DNA of 32,926 nucleotides from the NCBI GenBank assembly GCA_030685015.1, contig JAUXWS010000088.1, positions 1-32,926 on the forward strand, given 5' to 3'. The notes below the pieces were generated by a model. The model saw nothing but the letters and a program-made list of their open reading frames with translations. It was not told where the DNA came from and ran no database searches. The stretch comes from a bacterium. GTDB taxonomy: Bacteria > CAIWAD01. How positions within the stretch are numbered: the stretch's first letter is position 1; each line of letters opens with the position of its first letter. This document shows, one piece after another, positions 8,608-16,548 of this stretch. The translations under genes were made by a program, and so were the position numbers.

Positions 8608-9329
8608 ACAGCATCTCGGGCGTGGGTGGCAGCAGCCTGCAAGGAAGCCAGGTGGCCTCTTCGGCGGCGGAACTGGGTCGACAGGACTTCCTCAACCTGC
8701 TGGTCACCCAGCTGGCCAATCAGGATCCGCTCAACCCCATGGACAACCAGCAGTTCGCTGCCCAGTTGGCCCAGTTCAGCAGCCTCGAGCAGATGACCAA
8801 CATCCAGCAGACCCTGCAGCTGGGCCTGGCCGCCGACGCAGCCCTGGCCGGCGCCCTGCAGGGCGGCATGGCGGCCGAGCTGATCGGCCACCGCGTCACG
8901 GTGGTGGACAACCGCCTGGCCCTGGACGCCAGCGGCGCCGACCTGCGCTGGGAGGCCGAGCGCACCCCCGCCAGCCTCACGGTGGCCATCACCAACGAGC
9001 TGGGCGTCAAGGTCCACGAATTCACGATCGAGCCCTCCGCCGACGGCCACTACTCCTGGGATGGCCGGGGCGCCGGCGGGCAGCGCCTGCCCGAAGGCAC
9101 CTACACGGTGGCTTATGTGGCCCGGGACGCGGCCGGGGCCTCCATGGCGGTGCGCGCCCTTTGGCAGGGACGGATCGACACCGTCCGCTTCCGCGAGGGC
9201 ATTCCCTGGCTGGTGGGCGACGGGCTGGAGTTCAGCCTGGCGCAGGTGAGCGAGGTCAGCCGCGAGGCGGCCTCCGACGACGGGGGCGGATCGGCCGCCC
9301 GCGCCCTGGACATCCAAATCAACTGGTGA
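8604..9329 (+). CDS. flgD: Flagellar hook cap protein FlgD
   Basis: FlgD (241 residues) is the scaffold that caps the growing hook and is required for FlgE polymerisation. The N-terminal FlgD signature is present (LGRQDFLNLLVTQLANQDPL, then QQFAAQLAQFSSLEQM). The C-terminal FlgD Ig-like and Tudor-like domains follow, with DGHYSWDGRGAGGQRLPEGT. The ATG at 8604 overlaps the fliK stop by four bases, and flgE follows after 22 bases, the usual ruler-cap-hook order. Confidence 0.96.
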   Translation: MNSISGVGGSSLQGSQVASSAAELGRQDFLNLLVTQLANQDPLNPMDNQQFAAQLAQFSSLEQMTNIQQTLQLGLAADAALAGALQGGMAAELIGHRVTVVDNRLALDASGADLRWEAERTPASLTVAITNELGVKVHEFTIEPSADGHYSWDGRGAGGQRLPEGTYTVAYVARDAAGASMAVRALWQGRIDTVRFREGIPWLVGDGLEFSLAQVSEVSREAASDDGGGSAARALDIQINW

Positions 9330-9351
9330 ACGCGAGCAAGGAGACCACAGG

Positions 9352-11265
9352 ATGAACCGCTCCCTCTACACGGGCATTTCCGGCCTGCTGGGCCATCAAC
9401 AGAAGCTGGACGTGGTGGGCAACAACATTGCCAACGCCAGCACCGTGGGCTTCAAGCGCAGCCGCGTCAATTTCCAGGACGCCTTCTCCCAGACCCTGCG
9501 CAACGCCTCGGAACCCACCGGCACGGCCAGTGGCCGCGTCCCCATGCAGGTCGGGCTGGGGGTCCGCGTCGCCTCCATCGACCGCATCTTCGAGCAGGGC
9601 AACCTCGAGCTGACGGGGACGACCACCGACTTGGCCATTTACGGCGACGGCTTCTTTGTCGTGCAGGACGGCTCCGGCACCTACTACACGCGCAACGGCG
9701 CCTTCCAGGTCAACCAACTGGGGGCCCTCGTCACAGCGGACGGGCAGGCCGTGCTCGGCCTCAATGCCGATGCGGGCGGCAACCTGCCCGCCATCACCGA
9801 GCTGGGGGCCATCGTCCTGCCCCTGGACCAGGTCTCGGCCGCCCAGGCCACCACCGAGGTCGCCCTGCGTCACAACCTGGGCTCCGGCATGACCACTTCG
9901 CGCGCCACCCTGGCCAGCCTGGCCAACAGCGCCGGCGTCACCGGCGTCTCCGGCAACGCCGCCAACGGGCTGGGCGGCACCTGGAACGTGACGGTGACCG
10001 GCGCCGCCGCCACCCAGAGCAGGCTCCGCGGCAGCAACGCCGCCTTCCCCGGCGCCCTCACCTCGGCCATGACCCTGGGCAGCCTGGGCGTCACCCAGTT
10101 CGGCACGGTCAACGTCAGCGTGGACAACGGCGCGCCGGTGGCCATCACCGGTTTCGACGCCGAGACCACCCTCAGCGAGTTCATGGCCCTCATCGAGTCG
10201 CAAGTGGCGGGCGTGGACATCACCCTGGACAGCGGCGAGCTGGTCGTGGCGCGCACCCACTTCGGCTCCGGCGCCACCTACCGCGTCAACCTGACGGAAT
10301 CCGGTTCCAACGCCCTGGCCCGCCTCTTCGGTGCCGCCACCGTCAACGCCACCAACGGCACCAGTTCCACGCTGGCCGCCAGCGGCGCCTTCACCACCAG
10401 CCGTGGCCAGGTGCTGGCCCCCGTCGCCCTGGCGCTGGGCGAGGTGGACCCCACCAACGGCCGCGTGACGGAGGTGCTGGACCTGGGCGGTGGCGGCGTG
10501 AGCGTGCTGGCCGCCAACGGCCTCAGTGCCGGTGCCTTCAGAGTGGACACGGAGGACACGGTCCACGAGACCAGCATCATCGTCTACGACAGCCTGGGCG
10601 CGCCCCACACCATGGGCCTCAGCTTCACCCGCGGCGTGGATCCCAACTCCTGGCACTGGGAGGCGACCCTGCCTCCCCCCGCCAACACCATGTCGGGCAA
10701 CCGCGGCATGGTCCGCTTCACCGAGAGCGATGGCAGCCTGGCCTCCTTCACCTATGACAATGGAGCCAACGCCCTCAGCTTCGATCCCGGCAACGGCGCC
10801 GTCGTCCAGCTGACCTTCGACGCCGGCTCGGTGGGCGGCCTGGACGGCCTGACCCAGATGGCGGGAAGCACCACCCTGCTTGCCACCGGCCAGAACGGCC
10901 GGCCCATGGGCACCCTCAGCACGGTGGACTTCCTGGACGACGGGCGCATCCAGGGCACCTACAGCAACGGCGACGCCCGCACCCTGGCCCAGGTCCTGGT
11001 GGCGGAGTTCACCAACCCGCAGGGGCTCAAGGCGGCGGGCGGGGCCAATTTCAGCTCGACGGGCTCCAGTGGACTGGCCCGTCTGGGCCAACCCGGCACC
11101 CAACTGGAAAGCGTGGTCAAGAGCGGCTATCTGGAGATGTCCAACACCGACCTGAGCAAGGAACTGACCGAGATGATCCTGGCCCAGCGGGGTTTCCAGG
11201 CGGCGGCGCGCGTGATCAGCACCAGCGACACCATCCTGGGCGAGGTGATCCAGCTCAAGCGTTGA
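9352..11265 (+). CDS. flgE: Flagellar hook protein FlgE
   Basis: FlgE (637 residues) polymerises into the extracellular hook. The N-terminal rod/hook motif is LYTGISGLLGHQQKLDVVGN (about 4-23) followed by NIANASTVGFKRSR. The C-terminal motif is YLEMSNTDLSKELTEMILAQ with RGFQAAARVISTSDTIL, which forms the inner tube. The centre (about residues 170-480) is rich in Ala, Thr, Gly and Ser and is the variable outer D2/D3 region. It is much longer than Salmonella FlgE (403), as in several other phyla. The start uses AGGAG upstream of ATG 9352. The gene order matches flgD-flgE operons. Confidence 0.96.
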   Translation: MNRSLYTGISGLLGHQQKLDVVGNNIANASTVGFKRSRVNFQDAFSQTLRNASEPTGTASGRVPMQVGLGVRVASIDRIFEQGNLELTGTTTDLAIYGDGFFVVQDGSGTYYTRNGAFQVNQLGALVTADGQAVLGLNADAGGNLPAITELGAIVLPLDQVSAAQATTEVALRHNLGSGMTTSRATLASLANSAGVTGVSGNAANGLGGTWNVTVTGAAATQSRLRGSNAAFPGALTSAMTLGSLGVTQFGTVNVSVDNGAPVAITGFDAETTLSEFMALIESQVAGVDITLDSGELVVARTHFGSGATYRVNLTESGSNALARLFGAATVNATNGTSSTLAASGAFTTSRGQVLAPVALALGEVDPTNGRVTEVLDLGGGGVSVLAANGLSAGAFRVDTEDTVHETSIIVYDSLGAPHTMGLSFTRGVDPNSWHWEATLPPPANTMSGNRGMVRFTESDGSLASFTYDNGANALSFDPGNGAVVQLTFDAGSVGGLDGLTQMAGSTTLLATGQNGRPMGTLSTVDFLDDGRIQGTYSNGDARTLAQVLVAEFTNPQGLKAAGGANFSSTGSSGLARLGQPGTQLESVVKSGYLEMSNTDLSKELTEMILAQRGFQAAARVISTSDTILGEVIQLKR

Positions 11266-11285
11266 TGCAGACGTGCCGCGTAAGC

Positions 11286-11293
11286 GCCGATAA
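11286..11293 (+). promoter_or_regulatory. Possible FliA (sigma-28) -10 element before motA
   Basis: The spacer between flgE and motA contains GCCGATAA, an exact match to the enterobacterial FliA -10 consensus, 57 bases before the motA start. No matching -35 (TAAA-type) is seen 11-12 bases upstream, so this is only half a promoter. motAB are FliA-dependent in enterobacteria, which makes the position suggestive but not conclusive. Confidence 0.25.
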
Positions 11294-11304
11294 GACGCGG
11301 GAAG

Positions 11305-11331
11305 CGGTCGGCCGCGGCAGCGCGCCGACCG
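11305..11331 (+). other. Hairpin in the flgE-motA spacer
   Basis: CGGTCGGC at 11305-11312 and GCCGACCG at 11324-11331 form a perfect 8-bp stem with an 11-base loop, ending 19 bases before the motA start. There is no T-run after it, so it is not a typical terminator. It could affect mRNA stability or processing, or access to the motA ribosome binding site. Confidence 0.35.
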
Positions 11332-11350
11332 GCGGGAAGCAAGGGGCGGC

Positions 11351-12118
11351 ATGGATTTCTCGTCCATCATCGGACTGGTCGTGGGCTGGGGGCTGGTCGC
11401 CTGGGCCATCGCCTCGCGCCCCGGCGGCTTCTTTTTCCTCGATCTGGCCTCCATCTTCATCGTGGCCGGCGGCACGGCCGGCGCCCTGCTCATGAACTTC
11501 CCCCTCTCCGGCCTGCGGCGCATGAACGCCAGCTTCCTCAAGTTCATGTTCCACCGCGAGCAGGGTCTGTCGGAGACCATCCAGTTCATGGTGGAGATTT
11601 CCGAGCGGGTCCGGCGCGAGGGCATCCTGGCCATCGAGCAGACCCTGCAGGAGATGAACGACGAGTTCCTGGCCAACGGCCTCCGCCTGGCCGTGGACGG
11701 CACGGACCCCGACATGATCAAAGCCATTCTCGAGATCGAGATCCGCACCCTGGAGGAGCGGCACCAGGTGGCGGCCCACCTCTGGAGCCAGGTGGGCACC
11801 TACGCCCCCGCCTTCGGCATGATCGGAACCCTGATCGGCCTCATCCAGATGCTGCAGTCCCTGGATGACCCCTCCAAGATCGGCCTGGGCATGGCCACCG
11901 CCCTGGTCACCACCTTCTACGGCGCCATCATCGCCAACCTGATCGCCTTGCCCATCGCCGGCAAGCTGACCCTTCGCTCGCGGGAGGAGTTGGGACGGAA
12001 GGCCCTCATCATGGAGGGGATCCTCTCCATCCAGAACGGGGACAACCCGCGCATGGTGCGCGAAAAGCTGCGCACCTTCCTGCCCCCCCACCACCGCCTG
12101 CTCGTGCAGGACGACTGA
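11351..12118 (+). CDS. motA: Flagellar stator protein MotA
   Basis: MotA (255 residues) forms, with MotB, the ion-driven stator that pushes on FliG. Four membrane segments are visible: two near the N-terminus (SIIGLVVGWGLVAWAIA; ASIFIVAGGTAGALLM) and two in the second half (YAPAFGMIGTLIGLIQML; ATALVTTFYGAIIANLIALP). The large cytoplasmic loop lies between them. The C-terminal MotA hallmark EGILSIQNGDNPRMVREKL is present. Length is typical. It is followed by motB after two bases. The sequence alone does not settle whether protons or sodium ions are used. Confidence 0.95.
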   Translation: MDFSSIIGLVVGWGLVAWAIASRPGGFFFLDLASIFIVAGGTAGALLMNFPLSGLRRMNASFLKFMFHREQGLSETIQFMVEISERVRREGILAIEQTLQEMNDEFLANGLRLAVDGTDPDMIKAILEIEIRTLEERHQVAAHLWSQVGTYAPAFGMIGTLIGLIQMLQSLDDPSKIGLGMATALVTTFYGAIIANLIALPIAGKLTLRSREELGRKALIMEGILSIQNGDNPRMVREKLRTFLPPHHRLLVQDD

Positions 12119-12120
12119 GC

Positions 12121-12804
12121 ATGGCCCGGCGCCCCATCCCGCCCAAGGTGCCCACTTCGCCGGGGTGGATGACCACCTATGGCGACCTGATGAGCCTGCT
12201 CCTCGTCTTCTTCATCCTGCTGGTGAGCTTCTCCACCCTGGAGGTGACCCAGTTCCACAAGGCGATGGGTTCGCTCAAGCAGGGAGGTGACGGCATCTTC
12301 CGGCCCTCCACCGGCCAGATCCTGATCGAGGCGCCGGCCCAGCTCTCGGCCGAGTTCGACCGGGCCGTGTCCGACCTGGGAGAGGAGCTGGCCCGCCAGA
12401 GCCTGAGCGAGCAGGTGCGCGTCTACTGGGACACGCAGGGCGTGCGCTTCGTCCTCCAGGACGAGGTGCTGTTCCCGCCCGGCTCCGCCGTGCTCAACAC
12501 GCGCTACCGGGATGTGCTGACAGCCGTCGCCGACGTCATCCGCACCCTGCCCGTGGCCGAGCTGCAGGTGGAAGGCCACACCGACGACACGCCCATCCGC
12601 ACCGAACGCTATCCCAGCAACTGGGAGCTGTCCACGGCCCGGGCCGTGGCCATGTTGCGCTTCCTGGAGGGGCTGGGCCTGGTCCCGCCGCGCAAGCTGG
12701 CCGCCCATGGATTCGGCGAGTTCCGACCCTTCGTGCCCAACGACTCGCCGGCAAACAAAGCCAAGAACCGGCGGGTGGAGATCTACGTCCTGCGCCAGCG
12801 CTGA
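12121..12804 (+). CDS. motB: Flagellar stator protein MotB (OmpA-type peptidoglycan binding)
   Basis: MotB (227 residues) anchors the stator to peptidoglycan. The family N-terminus GWMTTYGDLMSLLLVFFILL holds the essential ion-binding Asp at residue 22. One membrane helix spans about 23-40. The plug and linker region follows. A C-terminal OmpA-like domain contains VEGHTDDTPIR, then NWELSTARAVAML and NKAKNRRVEIYV, the peptidoglycan-binding residues. The start is 2 bases after the motA stop. Downstream there is no fliL, which often follows motB in this gene order; instead there is a 207-base spacer. Confidence 0.96.
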   Translation: MARRPIPPKVPTSPGWMTTYGDLMSLLLVFFILLVSFSTLEVTQFHKAMGSLKQGGDGIFRPSTGQILIEAPAQLSAEFDRAVSDLGEELARQSLSEQVRVYWDTQGVRFVLQDEVLFPPGSAVLNTRYRDVLTAVADVIRTLPVAELQVEGHTDDTPIRTERYPSNWELSTARAVAMLRFLEGLGLVPPRKLAAHGFGEFRPFVPNDSPANKAKNRRVEIYVLRQR

Positions 12805-12945
12805 TCCCCCCGGCGGCAGCTTCTGCCAGGAAGCCTCCTCCCACGGCAGCATCTGCCCACCGCCCGGGCCGCCCCGTCTCCCTTCTGCGCCGTCCTTCCC
12901 CTTGAGGGCAGCGGCTTTTCCCCCGCTTCGGAACTTCCATCGTTT

Positions 12946-12961
12946 GGGCATGGCCTTTGCC
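12946..12961 (+). promoter_or_regulatory. Putative sigma-54 (RpoN) promoter upstream of fliM
   Basis: The 207-base motB-fliM spacer has no gene. Near its end is GGGCATG, then 4 bases, then TTGCC. This gives a GG at 12947-12948 and a GC at 12959-12960 with exactly 10 bases between, the invariant -24/-12 spacing. It matches TGGCACG-N4-TTGCW except at the first T, the C of CAC and the last base. Transcription would start near 12972, about 40 bases before the fliM ATG. Flagellar operons are often RpoN-dependent, but no flagellar enhancer-binding protein gene lies in the window. Confidence 0.4.
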
Positions 12962-13011
12962 TGACGCATGTCGGCGGGTGCCTTCACCCACGGGAAGCAG
13001 GACAGGGGGCC

Positions 13012-14004
13012 ATGAACAAGATCCTCTCCCAGGACGAGATCAACCAGCTGCTGGACTCCTACAAGAACCAGCGGTTGCCCGACAGCGGCGGCGAAGACCT
13101 GCGCGAGGTCCAGCCCTATGACTTCAAGCACCCGGAGCGCATCAGCAAGGACATGATGCGCTCCATGCGCACCATCCACGAGGGGCTGGCGCGGGCGATG
13201 GGCACCCACCTGTCCAGCACCATGCGCCAGATGGTGGAGGTCAACCTGCTCTCCATGGACCAGGTGACCTACGCCGAATACACCATGAGCCTGCCCGAGC
13301 TGTCCAGCCTCTTCGTGCTCACCACGGAGAGGGGCGGCGGCTCCGTCATCGCCGAGCTGTCCCCCCAGTTCGTCCTCTACATGGTGGACCGCCTCCTGGG
13401 CGGCACCGGGGACGCCCTGAGCGAGCCGCGCGAGATCACCATCATCGAGCAGAACGTCATCGCGCGCTTCGTCAACCAGCTGGTGGCCACCCTCAACGAG
13501 GCGTGGTCCATGATCTTTCCCATGGAGTTCGTGCGCGAGAGCTATGAGAGCAATCCGCAGTTCGTCCAGATCGCCCCCGCCAGCGAGACGGTCTGCGTCG
13601 TCTTCTTCGAGATCCGGGTGAAGGCCTACACCTTCTCCATGAACATCTGCATCCCCTATTTCGTCCTCGAGCCGGCCATGCCCTATCTCACCCAGGGGCG
13701 GCGCCTCTCCCTGGAACGACGCGGGGACCGCGAGGTGCAACGCACCATCGCCCACAAGGTGCTCTGCGGGGAGATCGAGCTGAAGGCCAATCTGTCGCGC
13801 ACCGAACTCAGTCTCGAGGACTTCCTCAACATCAAGGTGGGGGACGTCCTCACCCTGCCCGTCCGCGAGCATGAGGAGGTGGAGCTGGAGGTGGGGGGCA
13901 AGGTGAAGTTCCTGGGGCGGCCGGGCCGCCTGGGACAGCGCCGCGGTTTCCGCATCACACGCGCCGTCGATCCGCTGGAAGACCCCATCTACAACGAGTT
14001 GTAG
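13012..14004 (+). CDS. fliM: Flagellar motor switch protein FliM
   Basis: FliM (330 residues) is the C-ring protein that binds phosphorylated CheY and relays it to FliG. The N-terminal CheY-binding helix LSQDEINQLL is at residues 5-14. The middle CheC-like domain has the FliG-contacting LLGGTG at 128-133. The C-terminal SpoA domain includes LSLEDFLNIKVGDVLTLP and VELEVGGKVKFLGRPG. Length is typical. It starts a new transcription block after a 207-base spacer with a possible RpoN promoter. Confidence 0.97.
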   Translation: MNKILSQDEINQLLDSYKNQRLPDSGGEDLREVQPYDFKHPERISKDMMRSMRTIHEGLARAMGTHLSSTMRQMVEVNLLSMDQVTYAEYTMSLPELSSLFVLTTERGGGSVIAELSPQFVLYMVDRLLGGTGDALSEPREITIIEQNVIARFVNQLVATLNEAWSMIFPMEFVRESYESNPQFVQIAPASETVCVVFFEIRVKAYTFSMNICIPYFVLEPAMPYLTQGRRLSLERRGDREVQRTIAHKVLCGEIELKANLSRTELSLEDFLNIKVGDVLTLPVREHEEVELEVGGKVKFLGRPGRLGQRRGFRITRAVDPLEDPIYNEL

Positions 14005-14010
14005 GAAGCG

Positions 14011-14027
14011 GGCGGCCACCGGCCGCC
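14011..14027 (+). other. Stem-loop between fliM and fliN
   Basis: GGCGGCC and GGCCGCC (7 bp) enclose a 3-base loop in the 48-base spacer. No T-tract follows, so it is not a standard terminator. It may mark an RNA-processing or attenuation site, or simply reflect GC-rich sequence. Confidence 0.25.
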
Positions 14028-14052
14028 GCGCCCAGGCAGGAGCAAAGGACCC

Positions 14053-15096
14053 ATGGCAGATTCCCCCGACCTCGCCCAGCTGGAGCTGCTGCGCGCCAAT
14101 GAAGTGGGCTTCGCGGCGCGCTCGGGCGAGATCTTCCGCACCGTCATCAATCTGGAAACGCGCCTGGATCTGCAGGAGCTGAGCATCGCCGACGCCGCCG
14201 TCCTGGCCGCCCTGGGGGAGGAGGAGCTGGTCTGCGTCGAAGCCCCCTTCGTCAAGGGGCTGCCCGGCCAGGTCGTCTTCCTGCTGGAAAAGCCCTTCAC
14301 GGCGCGGGTGGTCGACTACATGATCATGGGCGACGGCGAGGTGGAGTTCATGGCGGAGGAGCACCTCGACGGCATCGTCGAGGGCGTCAACCAGCTCATG
14401 GGCAATGAATTGACCGAGCTGTCCGGACGGGTGGGCGTCAATCTGCGCAACGAGGTGAAGCCCGCCCATCTGCTCAAGCCGGAGGAGTGGTCCGCCCGCT
14501 ACCCCGGCTGGGTGCTCGCCACTTTCCGGGTGACGATCGACGGCCAGGAGCCGGTGCGGCTGGGCAAGCTGCTCTCGCCCGACCTGGCCGTGGCGCTGGC
14601 CGGCATGTTGGGGGCCGAACCCCCCAACATCGAGGACGATGACGCCGATTTCGGCGTGAGGCGTCCAGCGGAAGACGCCCCGTCCGCCGCCGCTCCCGCC
14701 ATGGGCGGACAGGCCGCGCCTGGCGGAGTCGCCCCGGCGGCCCCGGTCCGCGAGGTGCGCCAGGCCCAGTTCACCGATTTCGGCCCTCCGCCGGTCGCTC
14801 CGCGCAGCGGCATGGAGACCAAGCTGGGCGACACGGGTCTGGGCCGCGTGTTGGATCTGCGCCTGCCGGTGGTGATCGAGCTGGGTCGCACGCGCATGCT
14901 GATCAAGGACATTGTCGAGCTGTCGCCGGGCAGCGTGATCGAGTTGAACAAGCTGGTGGGCGAGCCGGTGGATCTCTTCGTCAACGGCAAGCGCTTCGCC
15001 CAGGGCGAAGTGGTGGTCATCGACGAGAACTTCGGCGTGCGCATCACGGATCTGGTGCTCCTGGATCAGCGCCTGCAGCAGGCCGGAGAGGCATGA
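14053..15096 (+). CDS. fliN: Flagellar motor switch protein FliN, FliY-like with a CheC-type domain
   Basis: This 347-residue protein is much longer than enterobacterial FliN (about 137). Residues 1-200 form a CheC/FliM-middle-like domain. Residues 106-118 (DGIVEGVNQLMGN) match the CheC/FliY phosphatase pattern DxxxExxNxxxG(N), with D106, E110, N113 and G117. An Ala/Pro linker follows (about 200-255). The C-terminal SpoA (FliN) domain holds LDLRLPVVIELGRTRMLIKD and LNKLVGEPVDLFVNGKRFAQ. It should sit at the base of the C-ring and may dephosphorylate CheY-P, as Bacillus FliY does. The stop overlaps fliO by 4 bases. Confidence 0.93.
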   Translation: MADSPDLAQLELLRANEVGFAARSGEIFRTVINLETRLDLQELSIADAAVLAALGEEELVCVEAPFVKGLPGQVVFLLEKPFTARVVDYMIMGDGEVEFMAEEHLDGIVEGVNQLMGNELTELSGRVGVNLRNEVKPAHLLKPEEWSARYPGWVLATFRVTIDGQEPVRLGKLLSPDLAVALAGMLGAEPPNIEDDDADFGVRRPAEDAPSAAAPAMGGQAAPGGVAPAAPVREVRQAQFTDFGPPPVAPRSGMETKLGDTGLGRVLDLRLPVVIELGRTRMLIKDIVELSPGSVIELNKLVGEPVDLFVNGKRFAQGEVVVIDENFGVRITDLVLLDQRLQQAGEA

Positions 15097-15512
15097 TGCC
15101 GGCCGACAGCCTGGCCCACTTCGGCGCGCAGGCGCCCTCCCTGGCCTCCCTGCTCCTGCGCCTGCTCTTGACTCTGGCGCTGCTGGGCGGGGGCCTCTGG
15201 CTGCTGCGCCGCCTGCGCCGACGGCCGGGCTCGCCGGCGGACGACCGCCCCCTCGAGATCCTCTCCGCCATCAGCCTGGGCACGCGCCGCCAAGCCGTCC
15301 TCCTGCGCGTCTCGGGCCATGTCTGGCTGCTGGGGCTGGGGGAGGGCGGGGTGCGCACCCTGGGCCGCTTCAGCGGCTCCGAGGCGCAGGACCTGATCGC
15401 CCGGGCCGGCCGCGGTCCCCATCCCTTCCAGCTACGCTTCTTCGAGGCCAGGCAGCGGGCGGCGGGCGCCAACCCACCCGGACCCGGAGAGGGAGGGCTG
15501 GATGGACGCTGA
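15093..15512 (+). CDS. fliO: Flagellar export gate assembly protein FliO
   Basis: FliO (139 residues) helps assemble and stabilise FliP in the export gate. A single hydrophobic segment lies at about 17-38 (LASLLLRLLLTLALLGGGLW), followed by a basic stretch. The conserved cytoplasmic domain contains LEILSAISLGTRRQAVLLRV and LLGLGEGGVRTLGRF, the FliO pattern. It overlaps fliN by 4 bases and fliP by 11, the usual tight fliN-fliO-fliP arrangement. Sequence conservation of the family is low, but position and topology agree. Confidence 0.9.
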   Translation: MMPADSLAHFGAQAPSLASLLLRLLLTLALLGGGLWLLRRLRRRPGSPADDRPLEILSAISLGTRRQAVLLRVSGHVWLLGLGEGGVRTLGRFSGSEAQDLIARAGRGPHPFQLRFFEARQRAAGANPPGPGEGGLDGR

Positions 15513-16308
15513 GCGGTGCGTGCGGCGCCGGTGGACCGGCCCCTGGCCGCTCCGCCTCCTGCCGCTGTTCGCCTGTCTGCTGCTGGCCCTGCCCGTCCTG
15601 GCCCAGACGCCCGCCCCGGCACCTGGACAGACAGCCCCTGCCTTCACCCTGACGATGGGGGGCGCCCTCCCCGCCCGGCCCGATTTCGTGGTGGCCATCG
15701 AAATCCTCTTCCTCATGACCCTGCTGGCCCTGGCGCCGGCCCTCCTCATCCTGGCCACCTCCTTCACGCGCATCCTGGTCGTGCTGCACTTCGTCCGGCA
15801 GGCCCTGGGCACCCAGCAACTGCCGCCCAACCAGGTGCTGATCGGCCTCACGCTCTTCCTCACCTTCTTCATCATGCGTCCGGCCTTCGACCAGATGAAC
15901 CGCGAGGCCCTCCAGCCCTACCTGAGCCAGCAGATCACGCAGCAGGAAGCCATCGCCAAGGCCCAGGTCCCCTTCAAGGCCTTCATGCTGCGGCAGGCCC
16001 GCACCGAGGACCTGGCCCTCTTCGTGCGCCTGGCCAAGCTGGAGCGCCCCGGCAAGGCGGAGGACCTGCCCATCACGGTGGTGATGCCGGGCTTCCTCAT
16101 CAGCGAGCTGCGCATGGGATTCCAGATCGGCTTCCTCATCTATCTGCCCTTTCTCGTCATCGATCTGGTGGTGGCCAGCGTGCTCATGAGCATGGGCATG
16201 CTCATGCTGCCCCCCATCATGATCAGCCTGCCCTTCAAGATCCTGCTCTTCGTGCTGGTGGACGGCTTGAATCTGCTGGTGCGCTCGCTGGTGGAGGGCT
16301 TCCGGTGA
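15502..16308 (+). CDS. fliP: Flagellar export gate protein FliP
   Basis: FliP (268 residues) is the core pentamer of the export gate in the inner membrane. A cleavable signal peptide (about 1-35, ending LPVLAQ) is followed by the first membrane segment (VAIEILFLMTLLALAPALLI). Family signatures are SFTRILVVLHFVRQALGTQQ, then LTLFLTFFIMRP, FLISELRMGFQIGFLIYLPF and, near the end, MLPPIMISLPFKILLFVLVD. It starts inside the end of fliO. fliQ does not follow directly, as it normally does; a 240-base repeat-rich segment separates them. Confidence 0.96.
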   Translation: MDAERCVRRRWTGPWPLRLLPLFACLLLALPVLAQTPAPAPGQTAPAFTLTMGGALPARPDFVVAIEILFLMTLLALAPALLILATSFTRILVVLHFVRQALGTQQLPPNQVLIGLTLFLTFFIMRPAFDQMNREALQPYLSQQITQQEAIAKAQVPFKAFMLRQARTEDLALFVRLAKLERPGKAEDLPITVVMPGFLISELRMGFQIGFLIYLPFLVIDLVVASVLMSMGMLMLPPIMISLPFKILLFVLVDGLNLLVRSLVEGFR

Positions 16309-16330
16309 GGGAGCAACGCGAGGCCTCACC

Positions 16331-16408
16331 ATCGACATCGGTATCGCTATCGGTATCGGTATCGCTATCGCTATCGCTATCGCTATCGCTATCGGTATCG
16401 GGATCGAA
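16331..16408 (+). repeat. Tandem hexanucleotide array, 13 copies of ATCGNN
   Basis: Thirteen consecutive 6-base units all begin ATCG and end mostly in GT or CT. Five identical ATCGCT units in a row (16361-16390) form the centre. The array lies between fliP and fliQ, and faces a related array in the opposite orientation at 16481-16516. It is noncoding on the plus strand. Confidence 0.95.
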
Positions 16409-16480
16409 GCCGTCATCCTTTCTCAGCCACTCGAGCAAGAGGGTGAATCCATTCCAGACGCCGACGGGCAAAGGGGAATC

Positions 16481-16516
16481 GATCCCGATCCCGATCCCGA
16501 TAGCGATCCCGATGTC
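16481..16516 (-). repeat. Inverted hexanucleotide array, 6 units of GATNNN
   Basis: Six units (GATCCC three times, GATAGC, GATCCC, GATGTC) read on the minus strand as ATC-starting hexamers of the same kind as the array at 16331-16408. The two arrays therefore form inverted arms around a spacer of about 72 bases and could pair as an imperfect long hairpin. The minus strand through both arms and the spacer is open and would encode Ile-Gly and Asp-Ser/Thr repeats, but I do not call it a gene. Confidence 0.9.
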
Positions 16517-16548
16517 GAGGGTGACCAACTCCTGTTGGAGGATCGATC

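Noticed and set aside
16235-16528. Minus-strand frame through the hexamer arrays encoding Ile-Gly and Asp-Ser/Thr repeats
   Set aside because: The coding pattern is a by-product of the 6-base repeat and the frame runs into the fliP 3' end. No domain is present. Kept only as a remark on the repeat element.
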